DNA of 64,000 nucleotides from Lomentospora prolificans (Eukaryota > Ascomycota > Sordariomycetes > Microascales > Microascaceae), in assembly GCA_029532625.1 (NCBI GenBank), contig JARFXM010000009.1, positions 4,774,001 to 4,838,000 of the forward strand, given 5' to 3'. The translations under genes and the position numbers were made by a program. The notes under the pieces are model-generated. The model saw only the letters and a list, made by a program, of their open reading frames with translations, was not told the DNA's origin and did not search any database. This document shows positions 12,988-24,589 of this stretch, piece by piece. Within the stretch, counting starts at the first letter, position 1. Each line of letters begins with the position of its first letter.

Positions 12988-15039
12988 CTAGTCTCTCCCC
13001 TCCAGCATCTCCGGGAAGGTCTTAGGTGACCAGTCTTCGCTTCCCGTCCTCTTGCTACCCTTACCCGTCTGGTTCTCCGTCGCCCATGGGTTCTGAAAAT
13101 GTGGTGCGTCGTACCCTGGCGCATCAGCCGTCCCTGTCGACTCCTCGTCCACATAGACCCCTCCTCGCCTCTCCGTTACCGAACCTCTCTGTTCACCTCT
13201 AAGTGGGATGCTTGATGGCGGACCACAGTTTACGCCTGTTGCGGGGTAGATGCTTGACGGCGAATAGCTAGTTGGGGGCACGTCATCCCAGGGTTTCAAT
13301 TTTGGCGGGTTCGGTCTTGGAGATCGTTCCGGAGTGGTTTTGGGTAGGAAATCATTAGCGACGTGAACTGAAGATGATATGAATCGAGTGCTCTTGTCGT
13401 TACGAGGAGAGTCCTTGGTTTCATGGATAGTTGTCGATGTTGATTTAGCGCCGGGGACGTGGAGAGTTACAGAATCGGGGGCGCTACCCATAGCACCAAG
13501 TTTGAGTCTAAAGGTGGCGCCTTCGGATGGGTATGGGCTATGCGCAGTCCTTCCGTCTTGCCGCAAACCCAGATTCCCTGTGCCGTCCATGTAAAGCGCA
13601 TCATCTCCGCTGCTATAGGATCGGAGAGTGCGGCGACATGAACCAGGCCGTTCGAAACTTAGTGGCGATGGCGTTGTTGGTAGGTTCAGCCTATCTTTTT
13701 CCGCCTGAGGCTCTGTCAGATCCCTTCTGCTCGGGGGACCACAGGAACCTGGATCTCGGAATCTGTGTGCTTCCGGGGTGAGGTTTTTAAATGATAAAGG
13801 TGTATCCGTCCAAGTCTCTTTCGTGTGAGCGCTCATCGTTTCCCACGTAGCTGCATCGCTGATATTGAGGATAACCTCTCTCTCTTCCTCTGCAGAGGTA
13901 AATGGTGCAGCCCTGAACGCGGGATGAATACTCCTCTGTAAAGTTTCAGCTTCTGTAACGCTGTCGTTGGAACGAGTATAGTAGCTGGCAATGTTCTCTT
14001 CGAAAACGGACGACTCGTCCGGCAGCGTGTTCTCGGTTTCACCTGGGCGGAGGAGCGGATCGATGCCGACGGAGGTCAGATTATGGGTCGGGTCATCGTC
14101 GCGAATGGCGTATCTCGTATGTAAAGGAGCCGCCGTACTTGCAGACAAGGAAGGGCCACGGGTGCAGCTTTTGGAGTAGCGGGGGTACGTTCTAGGAGAT
14201 CCCGCTGCCTTTGTGTCCTTGCTCTCCTTGTGCTGGCGGATCGACCGCTCCCGCTTTGATAATCTCCCCTTTCTCTCCTTCCAAAGGAATATCCTAGCCT
14301 TCTTCAACTCCTTCGCTGTCCGTTCGCTCTGCGCCCGAATGGCTCTCGCCGACTCGGCATCGAAGCAGTCGATCCAACTCTCCACGAACCTCATAAACCT
14401 CGGTTCCTCCTCCCTGGTCCTCGCTAGCATATTAGCTCTGAGGTCCGCCAGAAACCCTCCACGGGAGCCGACACACGCGAGAATACAAGCCTCGCAACCA
14501 CCCACGACCTCAGTGAGCCTCATCTCACTTGCATGTGGCTGATGCCCGCCAAAGACCAGGCGAAATGCCTCCTTGGACATCCACAACGCGTTGATGGAGC
14601 GTAATTTCCCGAGCACTCCGTTGACGACCTCGGATCTCGCTCCGACATCACCATCATCACCGTCCCCATCTTTATACATTTGTAACCTGTCGCAGCGAAG
14701 CGTAACTTCCGCCGCCAAAAGGTTGAATACGGCTCGGATGACCCACGGATGTAGGGCTTTGTGGACGGGGCATAACACCGCGGCAGGTGGGAGGGAGTTG
14801 ATTGGAATTGCCTCCGTGAATTTGATCGCGAGGCGCTGAAAAACTTGCCTCGGGCGGAGAAGCGTGGCTGGCAGCCTTTTGATCAGTTCCACTTGAAGTC
14901 GAAACCACTTCGCGCAGGGCCGGGCCGTGCCGTATTGAGGAGGGAGAGCAAGTAGATTGCCCAGTTGTCGGATGGAACGCTCATCCAAGACCATGGCGTA
15001 CTTAGCGCTCGCGCTGAACTGTTCGTCAGAGGCAATCAT
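12988..15039 (-). CDS. Uncharacterised 683-aa fungal protein
   Basis: A single uninterrupted frame; I do not recognise the family. The first about 290 residues look folded: hydrophobic segments such as VIRAVFNLLAAEVTLRC, a Cys cluster GGCEACILACVG, and a Lys/Arg-rich helix (TAKELKKARIFLWKERKGR). The rest is Ser/Pro/Thr-rich and probably disordered, ending near KTFPEMLEGRD. No catalytic motif, signal peptide or membrane segment is evident. The start is uncertain. Upstream lies a likely 56-nt intron (15102-15047) and an earlier ATG (15189). Depending on splicing, that ATG opens either an overlapping uORF or an N-terminal extension. Confidence 0.75.
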   Translation of the reverse strand: MIASDEQFSASAKYAMVLDERSIRQLGNLLALPPQYGTARPCAKWFRLQVELIKRLPATLLRPRQVFQRLAIKFTEAIPINSLPPAAVLCPVHKALHPWVIRAVFNLLAAEVTLRCDRLQMYKDGDGDDGDVGARSEVVNGVLGKLRSINALWMSKEAFRLVFGGHQPHASEMRLTEVVGGCEACILACVGSRGGFLADLRANMLARTREEEPRFMRFVESWIDCFDAESARAIRAQSERTAKELKKARIFLWKERKGRLSKRERSIRQHKESKDTKAAGSPRTYPRYSKSCTRGPSLSASTAAPLHTRYAIRDDDPTHNLTSVGIDPLLRPGETENTLPDESSVFEENIASYYTRSNDSVTEAETLQRSIHPAFRAAPFTSAEEEREVILNISDAATWETMSAHTKETWTDTPLSFKNLTPEAHRFRDPGSCGPPSRRDLTEPQAEKDRLNLPTTPSPLSFERPGSCRRTLRSYSSGDDALYMDGTGNLGLRQDGRTAHSPYPSEGATFRLKLGAMGSAPDSVTLHVPGAKSTSTTIHETKDSPRNDKSTRFISSSVHVANDFLPKTTPERSPRPNPPKLKPWDDVPPTSYSPSSIYPATGVNCGPPSSIPLRGEQRGSVTERRGGVYVDEESTGTADAPGYDAPHFQNPWATENQTGKGSKRTGSEDWSPKTFPEMLEGRD

Positions 15040-15189
15040 CGTAATCCTGCAACCGAAAACCCTGAGAGACTAGTCTAAAATGCTCAAGGAATGTTGTTGT
15101 ACCTTGGATTTCGGTTGAAAAGCGAAAGACCCAGACAGACGACCTTGGCGCGCTTGCCTGTGGAATGTTGGGAAGATTTCCTCGGACAT
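15026..15189 (-). other. Upstream ORF overlapping the start of the 683-aa gene
   Basis: ATG at 15189 reads 29 codons (MSEEIFPTF...) to 15103. There a GTACAAC donor opens a 56-nt intron ending TTGCAG at 15047. After this splice the frame reads 15046-15026 and stops at TGA, overlapping the main ATG (15039) in another frame. A 33-nt alternative splice (acceptor TAG at about 15070) would instead fuse it in frame to the main protein, but that is shorter than normal fungal introns. Confidence 0.35.
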
Positions 15190-16148
15190 GTGCTGCTTGT
15201 GTAGTTGAGATTTTGACAACCCACCTCTAACGAGAGCATTCGAGCCACTTATATAGGACGGTTGTTTGCAGAGATTGTAGAAGAATATCCATTGTTCATG
15301 GCAGTCTCGAACGCTCTAGATTCCTTTTTGATTCTTTGGTAGCGTGCTTTACATCGCAGAACCTGGCTCGGGTTCTTTGTCGCTAGGAAATCGAGTCATC
15401 TCCGGCCGGCCCAGACGAGTCTGGATAGATACTGGGCTAGCATCATACCTAGTAATATGACCCTGTTAGTAGTAGCAGCCCCATAACCCCAGACTGGTGC
15501 CAGCCGCCTGTTTGCGGGATAGCAAGACATTGTCTCCGTTGCAGGGAACTCCAACAAAATGAGGATCTACTGGGTGAGAACGACACATCAGAGAAATCGT
15601 ATTCTTCTCAAGTCCAACTACGCCTCAGAACACAAGGTTGGGCGCAGTCACCCCATCTTTGTTCCTCATAGCGTTCTTTCCTGCCTAGGAATGAGAAAAA
15701 GTGAGAAGTTTCCCTGAACAAGAGTGATTGCTCGACTCCATGACCATGCTCATTCCTCCCTGAGCCTCCGTCACACCAATGCTCGTTGTTCTAAGTGCAA
15801 AAAAGTATCCCATCGCGGTATCCTCGTTGTACCTCCCCCGCTCTAAACGCCTACCATAGAAAAAGACCACTAACTTCCCATGATTCATACATAAACCAGG
15901 TCATGCAACTTCGAGAAACCCGAAGGAACGGTCCAAGGTGCAATAGAGGAAGTAGAATCCAGAGTCATAACGCGAAGGATGAAACCGCCCATCCGGCCCG
16001 CCTGCCTGTCTCATAACACTATGCTAAGTCATGGCAGATACGTAACCGTCGGCCGTCATCCATCTCATAATCGCTTTACGTACACAACGTCCATGGTTGA
16101 ACGGCCCAGTGTGGTTGCTATCAAAATGGCTACTTGTCATTCCGAATT
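15190..16148. other. Spacer between the unknown gene and the LAMMER kinase
   Basis: Holds the promoter of the minus-strand unknown gene (a TATA-like TTATATA lies near 15250-15256) and the 3' flank of the kinase gene. No further gene is visible. Confidence 0.5.
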
Positions 16149-18660
16149 TCATGACCGGATAGGTGGGAGACGTCGTGCTTCCAAAGAAAGCGAAGCTGCT
16201 TCCATTCGCATCCTATCAGCTCGAATCTTTGCAGCCTCGGTTCCATCATCCGGCTGGGCGGGCTCCTTGAACCAGGGATGTTGTAAAGCCTCCTTAGCGG
16301 TGATACGGCGTGCTGGGTCGTAGACGAAAATCTTCTTCAACAGATCCAGAAAGTTCTTGAGGAAAGGGTTTGTCGAAGGAATAATATCCTGCAAGCAATC
16401 GTATTAGCTGCTGTTGAAAAAGCAACAGTCGCCATGTAAAAGAGACATACATTTAGTTGCTTCATTGCCTTGACGAACCGCTTCGACGCCCTAGTAGTTT
16501 CTGGGGTTGGGTAATCGAGCTTGAGCCGCTTAAAATATCTAAACCACGAGTTACGTTAATCGTCATTTCGATTCGAAAATATGAATCAGCTGGCAAGGGC
16601 CACCTACTTCGCAGCTGGGTTACCAGCGTTTCTTGTTGCCATCTTGTTCACTGACTGAACTAGATGAGAGTCGATCCTCGAGCCTACAACAGCTTCCATC
16701 ATAGCCAAGTGCTCGAGATTATCGTGGGTCTGGAAGAGCGCATCGCCGGTATAAAACTCGACAAGAATACAACCAATACTCCAGATGTCACAAGGGAATG
16801 ACCAGCCGAGCCCAAGAATAATTTCAGGCGCCCGGTAATGGCGCGTACTAACCACCGAAGAATGATACTCATCCTGGAATGTGGCAGAGCCGAAGTCAAT
16901 CAGTCGGATTTCCGTGTCAAGTAGGACTCGCCTCTGGGTGGCCTGGCGGTTGACGGTTGTCGACGAGGACGGAATCTTTCTATTATAGGTGAAAGTTTGA
17001 TATGTGTTATCACAGAGAAGGATGTTCTCAGGCTTCAGGTCGGTGTGTATCAGATTCAAGTCATGCAAAACTAGATAGAACTTGTTAGTTATACAAGGCA
17101 GAAGGGTGGGCCTCGTGAGGACGCATGTAGAATCCAAATGAAAAGAAGACACATGGGAACGTACAAGCAACACTGGTGAAAAGCTGTCGTGCAAAGCTCT
17201 GGATCTGGCTGTTAGGGAACGGAACAAAGCTATTGCCTTTTAAAAAGTCAAAGACGCTTTGCCCGAGGAGATCCATCACAATGCAAATGTGGCCTCTAAA
17301 GTCGAAACAATCGCGTAGATGAATACACCTATTCCTATTCTCCTCGTCATTCGCCTTGAGGGTAGCAAGCACTCGAAGTTCAATCCTCGAGGCATCGCGA
17401 TATTTCTGGACGGATCGGATGATCTTAATCGCGACAGGGCGGTTCCGGCGACGGTCACGGGCCTGAACGACCTTGCCAAATGTTCCTTGGCCGAGCAGTT
17501 TAATCATTTGATCTGGAGGAAGAGGGAACATTAGTACCAAGACCAAGGGAAGGCTGTTTGAGGGACTTGACTTACATCGGTCGGTCAGGTCAGCATCTGG
17601 AACAACAATGTAATGCCCGTCGTCATCATCAACTTTTAGGTTTTTGTTGTAGTTGTGCTGAAGGAGGCATTTGAGTTAGTAAACATCGTGGCGATCGTGT
17701 ATGCGGGGATTGTTTGGTGGGACAACTCACATCATGGACCACACGAACAGGCACTTCACCGGCTTTCTTAGGAGGATAGGGTGGTGGCTTGTAACTAATG
17801 AATGCGTCACCGAGAACCTCCACTTCTCGACGCTTGGCCTCATTGGCGACCTGTTGCCGCGTTCGCTTTCTCTTCTGTCCGAGTTGGACGTCGTAGTCAT
17901 ATTGTGAACTGGACGAGAGAGAAGTAGCCGCTGCGGTGCGGACTGTGGTGCGGTCGGTCGAAATAGAGGCCGAGAGGCTGCCGTTCATGTGTGGAGTGGA
18001 GGTATGCGAAGTAGCATACTTTTGAATGTAGTAGCCGGAATCGACGTTGAGGGCCTCGTCGTCACGCTTTCGCTTTTTGACGACATGGCGAGACGAGCCC
18101 GAGCCATTTGTGTAGCCATCCGAGGCTGCCCCATTCACGGAGCGCTGTGTCGAGGGCACAGTCTGGGGCTCGGGGGTATCGTCATCGATAACGATAATTT
18201 CTTTCGGTAGGCCATTCTTGTAAAATGAGCCCCAATCCGGCTCACGGGAGCGCCTTCGCTTAGGCCTCTCTCGCTGAGGGACTTGGTGGGATGAAGGCAT
18301 CGTGGCATTATAGTCGGTCTCGGAACGGGTATTTGCCATACTGTAGCAAGGACGCGAGGAACCGGGGGTGGAGATCGGTATGCCGTTCCCGTTGGTACTT
18401 CCGTTCGAGATCACAGACTGAGAGTCATTATTTATCGTTGCCGAAGGAGAATATTGTGCAGAAGTACTCGAGAACGTAGGAGGAGGAAGTCTGGTCGCGG
18501 CGGGATTTGTAGTTGCTGGTGGCAGAATTGGGTTGGTGGTGGAATGAGGGTGTGGGAGGGCGTTGGAACGGTACGAGGACGAGGTTCCGTTCGTCTGGTA
18601 AGGGTAGTGATGAGGGCGGTAATGGGGAAGGGTAGCCGTGGCCGTCGTAGGAGTCGACAT
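16149..18660 (-). CDS. LAMMER-type dual-specificity protein kinase (CLK/Lkh1/Kns1 family)
   Basis: Six exons: 18660-17731, 17657-17576, 17512-17165, 17070-16608, 16538-16451 and 16388-16149, giving 716 aa. LAMMER kinases phosphorylate SR-type splicing factors and affect growth, conidiation and stress responses in fungi. Residues 1 to about 310 are low-complexity Ser/Thr/Pro-rich with basic patches (PKRRRSREP, KKRKRDD). The kinase domain follows: Gly loop LGQGTFGKV (344-352), Lys367 in VAIKI, HTDLKPEN with Asp464 (Thr in place of the usual Arg, as in CLKs), DFG at 512-514, and the family signature EHLAMMEAVVG at 573-583. The C-terminus has ITAKEALQHPWF. Intron 1 carries a perfect TACTAAC branch site. 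All joins keep frame and restore the fold. Confidence 0.95.
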
Positions 18661-21600
18661 TCTGAGACGAGTAGTAGCAAAACAGGTGGAGAAATTCGGC
18701 TGCTACTAACTTGATCTCAAGAAGGGAGAAGGGAAGAAGACGAGATGATGTTGTGTGCTTGCGTGCGTGCGTGTTCGGGAGAGGGATGATGGAGTTGTAG
18801 TGTAGGGGACCTTGGGAGGCAAGGCCCGCTGTGGAGAGCGAGCGCCAGCCAGCGAGTGGTATGGAAAGTGCCTCCGTATTTTTCGCCCACAGCGTCAGCC
18901 GTGAGTTGGCCCCTATGCTGGCTGCGGTTGTGGTGAATTATGGGCCAGCGCCAGGTGTGCTGAGCCTCGGGAGTCGTATCCCAAGCGGTAAGAGTGCTGG
19001 GTCCCAAACTGACAAAGAACTATTGAGGTGATTTTCGGCTTGCGAGCTCTGAATAGCCTTGATTGCCGACGATTGGAGATTTGAGTATCTGAGTCGGATA
19101 CTGTTAGGAGAAAGGCCTGGCATGAAGAGGGGGAAAACACCTCTGACCCAAAGACAAAGACGAAATTCTTTGCGTGATGGGTTGGGGGGGAGGATCGATG
19201 GGGAAATGTGAAGCCCAGCCCAGTGCAGTTACCACAGTTAGTGGGTGGCCAGGGCGTCTTGTGGGGGGGGAGGCATAGGTGGAGGATTCATTCAGTCTAT
19301 CAGATGTCACTTGTTGCCTCTTAATAAGTGCAGGATGGTTTCACTGTGCCTGGCTGAATGTGTTGCTGTTGATACTGCTCCTGGAGTAAACTGCCCGGCT
19401 GAGCGACTTTTGTTGTGATCCTATTACGGTTGTTCTTACTGTTCTAGCGTCCCATATTTTAGACAGTGCGTCTAAATTAGACACCCAGCACATTTAAGTA
19501 ATAGGAAGATGGGGCTATTGTCACTTGGGGTTTCCAAGACTTGACTGGACGTGACGGGAGATGTGATACAGCGATGGGAGAATGGCATTTCCATCCACGG
19601 ACGTAGATCGAGACACGGTGCCATGCAATATATTGACTTCTCGCAAATTTAGCATTTGATGATTTTTGAAACTGAGGGGCCACAGTTTAGAAGCTGCCCA
19701 CTGCCACTGAACCAAGGCTGGAAGGAGCTGGCAGTCGCACTACAAATGGAATCCGCCGCTCTGCTCCCGATGTCGAGCACACGAAGCCATGGCGACCAAT
19801 CTGGTTGGCACTGTGCAGGTTCCCCTCTTCAACCCAGCACCGTTTCGCCCCCGACCAAGAATATGGCCCATAACCTTGCCGCGTCCGTAACTCGCCTGAC
19901 CCCCGGAACTTGACGTTTCCAACCATCCGTGCCAGACAAGTCAAGAACAAAGGACACACAAATTTTCCTTGACTCCTGAAAGAGCACCTTTCAACCATCT
20001 AGGTTCACTGATTAATTCCCAGTGTTGTAAACATGTCTCTGGATCAAACCTGTTCCCAAGGATACTGTTGTGACTTCAGACAGTGTGAGATACGCACCAG
20101 GGTGGTGGCAACGAGGCGTATTGTCGAGTCCACTCTTCCGTTCAGGGCCCGTCTTCCCACTGATGAGCGTCGAGCGTGGTGCGGCCTCTGCTCTGGTCCT
20201 GCCACTTTCCGTCAGATCCAGCTTTGCGACGGCTAAAAACATTTTTTCCCCCCATCGCGAAATGGAACGCCTCAATCTCCGCCATAATTGGCAGTACTTT
20301 AAATACGTGTACATGCGCCTCCTTGACACGTTATATCTGGAATATTGAAGGAATGCGGGCTAGCCTCGGAACGAATCTCGAGATTAGAAACGCTCACGCC
20401 CTGTCCTGAGAAGACCAGCTGGTTCGCGCTCATCACCTCGGCGAGTTGCCGTTCCACACATGATTTGTTGGATGGAAAGCGGGCGTCGAGGTACGTATCT
20501 GTTATTTCTTCTCCGACGTCTTGTGGCCCTCTTGAAAAAATCTAATAGATAATGCCCCAGTCGCCACCAAGTTGAGCCTCTACAGGGCCAGGCCGCTCAA
20601 CCTCCATACTTGTAGAATTCCCTGCCGTAGGCTACTATGGTGTACTGTACCTACCGTGGGTAGGTTGCACGCACGCGTTCTGCATTAATCCAATGCTGGT
20701 CATCAATGGATCGTACCATGCAGTACTTCAGGTATCCGAGCGGTGCTCATGGTCAATAAAGGAATGCACTACGAAGGTAGATGCGAGCTATAATAATCAT
20801 CTTTGAAGAAAAAAAATTGTTCAAGGAACCCAAACCCACGACGCTTGATCCACGCGATGGGATAGGAATGATTTGATTACGGTATCAGGTGGCCGGGATC
20901 TGGTAGCCTCGAGACGGTCTGGTCTGGGGTAGACGAGCCCGTCATCTGCTCCCCCAAGGACGGGCCAGTCTATCAAAATTGGTCCTGCACCGTCTGACGG
21001 ATGGGTCTGGCGGCTTGGGTAGTAGTAAAACACGCCTAGTAACAATGGCCACTATTTCCTTCCTCTACATGACGGGTGACCGACCGATAAGCTGAACTAT
21101 TAACTGTTCTGGGCTCCTTAACCATGCCAATTCACTCGCAAACATCGCCAGCAACAATATCCCAGAGCAGTTCTTCGTTACCACCATCGGCCAGCCCTCC
21201 CACCACCACCCACTACTCATCGCTCATCACTGGTTTCCCCTATTACTCGTAGAACAAAACACCCAGATGTCGCATCCTTATTATTAAGAAAGGCCCGACC
21301 GGACCATTAATAGCTGGCATTCCCAAAGTGCTGGCTAGCTTTTCCGCCGTGTATTATTACTGTCGCTCTGTTTCGAGTATTTCCCGCATACAAATGCAAA
21401 CGAAGTACGCTACCTGAACACAGGAACTAGTGTCTCCAGCTATTGTGCATTTAGCAATAGGTTTTATCGCTCGATCTAAAATCGGGAATAGAGACACGAT
21501 GGAACATCTCACTCCTAGTTACAGCCAGGGAGGGAAACAATAATGGATCACTCCTGGAGCCCTGCAGATCCCAACGTGCCACGTCCGAGTGCCGTGCCAT

Positions 21601-23371
21601 GCCCTCATTTCTCGCGGAAATGTGGTTTCCCATACGCCCTCCCAAGCTCCAGCGAGGGGTCTTCCCCGTGCAGGGAATACCATCCATCCCATAGCATTTG
21701 ACATCTTCGTGAAACAAACAAGAAATATCAATCATTTCTCCGAAGAGAGCTTCTTGGTGTCGATGAGTCGAGGCCCATAATGCTAGGGCTGGTCTAGCCA
21801 GTCTTGGTAACAGACGCCTTGCCAGATTTTGGAGTCTCAAGTAACGGACGCCAGTGATGGAGGTCACGGTACGTGAGGACTGGCCGATACCTACCACTGC
21901 AGCTCATGTACATTTCACGTCGTTGGATAAATGACATGGCCCGGTTGGCCGAGCCCTTGTTGGCGGGGGCGATGTGGTGCAGTGATGCATCGAGACTCTC
22001 GGCCTAGGGCGGGTTACGAGGCGCCGGCTATTGATGATGGCGTGGTTTGAGTTGGGCGCCTGTTTGCCAGTGCTCGTTCGTCGGAGCCCACTTCAAGATG
22101 TTAACTACGTCTTGAAAATTGAAAGTGCTTTTTGTGCGTGCTGCACACCCAATTGATCATCTATCCATCAGGAAACAGAGGGTATTTCAGACCGTTTGGA
22201 TGCCTTGGGCCTATTTTGCTTTGCGGTCGTTGTATTTTCTCGCCCCTGATAGTTTCCCTCCTTGGACGGAGCCGGTTTTCATACCAGCCAACCAACCAAG
22301 TCGCTGCCAGAGGTTTTGCGTATCACGGCTTAGCCTCGCTGGCTACGCGTTGGCCGATTGACTTAGCAAACTATGATGCTGATCGCTGAGGGTCAGCGTT
22401 TAAGTGGGGATAACTGAATTTAGTAAACAGCCACCGGGTTGAAGGGATTCCGGGCGGACAGGCCGATGGCCAGCCAAACGGCGCAGAACTTTTCAGTGCG
22501 TAGGAACTTCAATCCTGAATCCAGTGCTGTGGGTAAGGTAACAACCCCCGAGCGTCGGCTAGAGGTCTTGCGCAAGATATCGAGGGTTTTCATCCACGCA
22601 TTCCATTTTCATTATGGACAGTTCAGCAAGTCAGGCAGTTAGGTTTGGTTACTGTTTCGACTAGGATAACTCATGAACAGCTGACCCTGAATCGAGGCTC
22701 TGCTAACCCAAAATCATCAACATGAGAGCAAAAGCATCCTCTGGTGTTTTTGCATTCGCTTGAGAATGGTAAACTCGAGGAAGCTGGTACAATGTTAGGA
22801 TGTGACTCGGCTCCGGCACCAGTAACCGGATGTATCGGTCTTGGTTCTCCTTTGTGAGTCCAAAAAACACCGCTGCCCTTTCTCGAACTCTCGTGGAGCA
22901 CGCGATTCTCGAAGACTCTTGGACTGTGACATCAGCGCTGTGGCGCGTCGCATGCCCCAGCCTCGAATTCAAGCCGCAGGCACAGACCCCCTTCTAGTCC
23001 CCAGCACTGATTGGGCCTGAGGATATTAATGGGACGGACTGGGGTCAGTGCTGGGGAGGGACAATTGGTGCAGGGAAAGCGGTCGGTTGAACATCGGATG
23101 TTCCAAGGTTGCTTTGACACAGAAGAGGACAGCTTTTGTTAGCAGTGATGGAAGCCAGCGACAAGTTGAAGGAGCCATCGAAAGCGTCTTGGGGGAAGAC
23201 GATTTTATCAACTGATGCTTCGGCATAATAGAACGTGACCTAATTCATTCTTTCATTTCCTTGGCCCGTTGTCCGTTTCTACGACCCGTATCCTTATATT
23301 TTCTTCCCTTTCCAATTGACACCTCTTTATTCACCCACGAGATCCAGGAGGACTCGTGATCAGCACCAACT
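18661..23371. other. Intergenic, 4.7 kb, no gene recognised
   Basis: The largest spacer of the window. The left part is the 5' leader and promoter of the LAMMER kinase, with poly-G tracts near 19185-19192 and 19263-19270. The right part precedes the L-type lectin. Frames on both strands are short and unconvincing. A non-coding transcript or a gene of very small exons cannot be excluded. Confidence 0.5.
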
Positions 23372-24589
23372 ATGCGCTTCACATCGTGGCTGTCGGCCGC
23401 TGGGCTGGCGGCGTTGGCCTGGGCTAAGAAGACTACCACTTCCTCGACCGAGCCCGAAGGAGAGGTCAAGAGCATTGCAGTAGGTGTTTCCCTGTCCTCC
23501 AGGTTTTGTACAAGCTTTGAAGTTCCAGTCACTGACAATGTCTTAGTTGCGAACGCACACTCTAGTCCAGGTAGGCGATATCGGCCGTGACTCCTGCAGC
23601 CCTACCGAACTCTAGCGACAGCATATCTAACTTTAAATACAGCCCTATCTTGACTCCGACATGCAAAGTCGGTGGTACGACTTTGGCGGAGATACCATAA
23701 TTCGAACCGACTCGTACGTTCGCTTCCCCGGGTTCCTGCCAGCCAGACCCTTTCCCCACACAGATGAAAGAAGTTCAAGACAGCGGCGCCGTCGAATAGC
23801 TACTAACGTATAGTCCTTTTAACCAGATACATTCGACTCACGTCCGATCGACCCTCACAAGCCGGATGGATCTTCTCCAGGGTTCCTCTCACGGCCACGA
23901 ATTGGGAGGTCGAGGTCGAGTTTAAGATTTCCGGCAAGAACCAGCTTTTCGGAGACGGTTTCGCGATGTGGATCACCAAGGAGCGAGCTGCACCAGGCCC
24001 CGTCTTTGGACACGCTGACAATTTCAACGGGCTCGGCATATTTTTCGATACCTACAAGAACAACCGCCCGGGTGTAGTCTTTCCCTATGTCATGGCCATG
24101 TTTGGCGATGGCAACACGCGCTACGACAAGGAGACCGACGGCAAGAACACGGAACTTGCCGGCTGCTCGGCGCGCGGCATCCGCAATGCCCAGATTCCTA
24201 CGAAGCTCAAGTTGACGTACTTCCAGGACAAGAGCCTCAAGCTGGAGCTACAGTACAAGGCCGAGGGCGAGTGGACTCGCTGCTTCGAGACCAACGAGCC
24301 TCCGGCGATGCCCCAGATTTCGTATCTCGGCTTCAGCGCCGAGACGGGTGAGCTGAGCGATAACCACGACATTATCTCCATCCGCGCGAGGAACCTCTAT
24401 GTTGCTCCTAAATCGACCAAGCCAACTTCCGGCAAGGGCAAGAAGCCTCAAAAGTCATCGTACAAGAAGAAGCAGGGCGGCACATGGTTCGGCTTCCTTG
24501 TCAAGTCTGTCCTTGCCCTGGTAGTTGTTGCCGGGGCCTATGTCGCTTACACAGCTTGGAGAACGTCGAAGAAGTCTCACCGGTTCTAG
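23372..24589 (+). CDS. VIP36-like L-type lectin, type I membrane protein of the early secretory pathway
   Basis: Four exons: 23372-23479, 23547-23570, 23643-23713 and 23827-24589, giving 321 aa. L-type lectins (VIP36/ERGIC-53/Emp47 group) bind high-mannose glycans on cargo moving between ER and Golgi. Signal peptide at residues 1-18 (WLSAAGLAALAWA). The lectin domain shows QSRWYDFGGDTIIRT, the Ca2+/sugar-site region GDGFAMWIT and ADNFNGLGIFFDTYKNN, and paired cysteines (GCSARGI, RCFE). A membrane segment (VKSVLALVVVAGAYVAYTAW) is followed by a short basic tail ending KKSHRF. The protein lacks the coiled coil of ERGIC-53, hence the VIP36-like assignment. Exon 2 is only 24 nt (8 codons, LRTHTLVQ), but without it the N-terminal lectin strand is lost, so I trust it. 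Confidence 0.92.
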
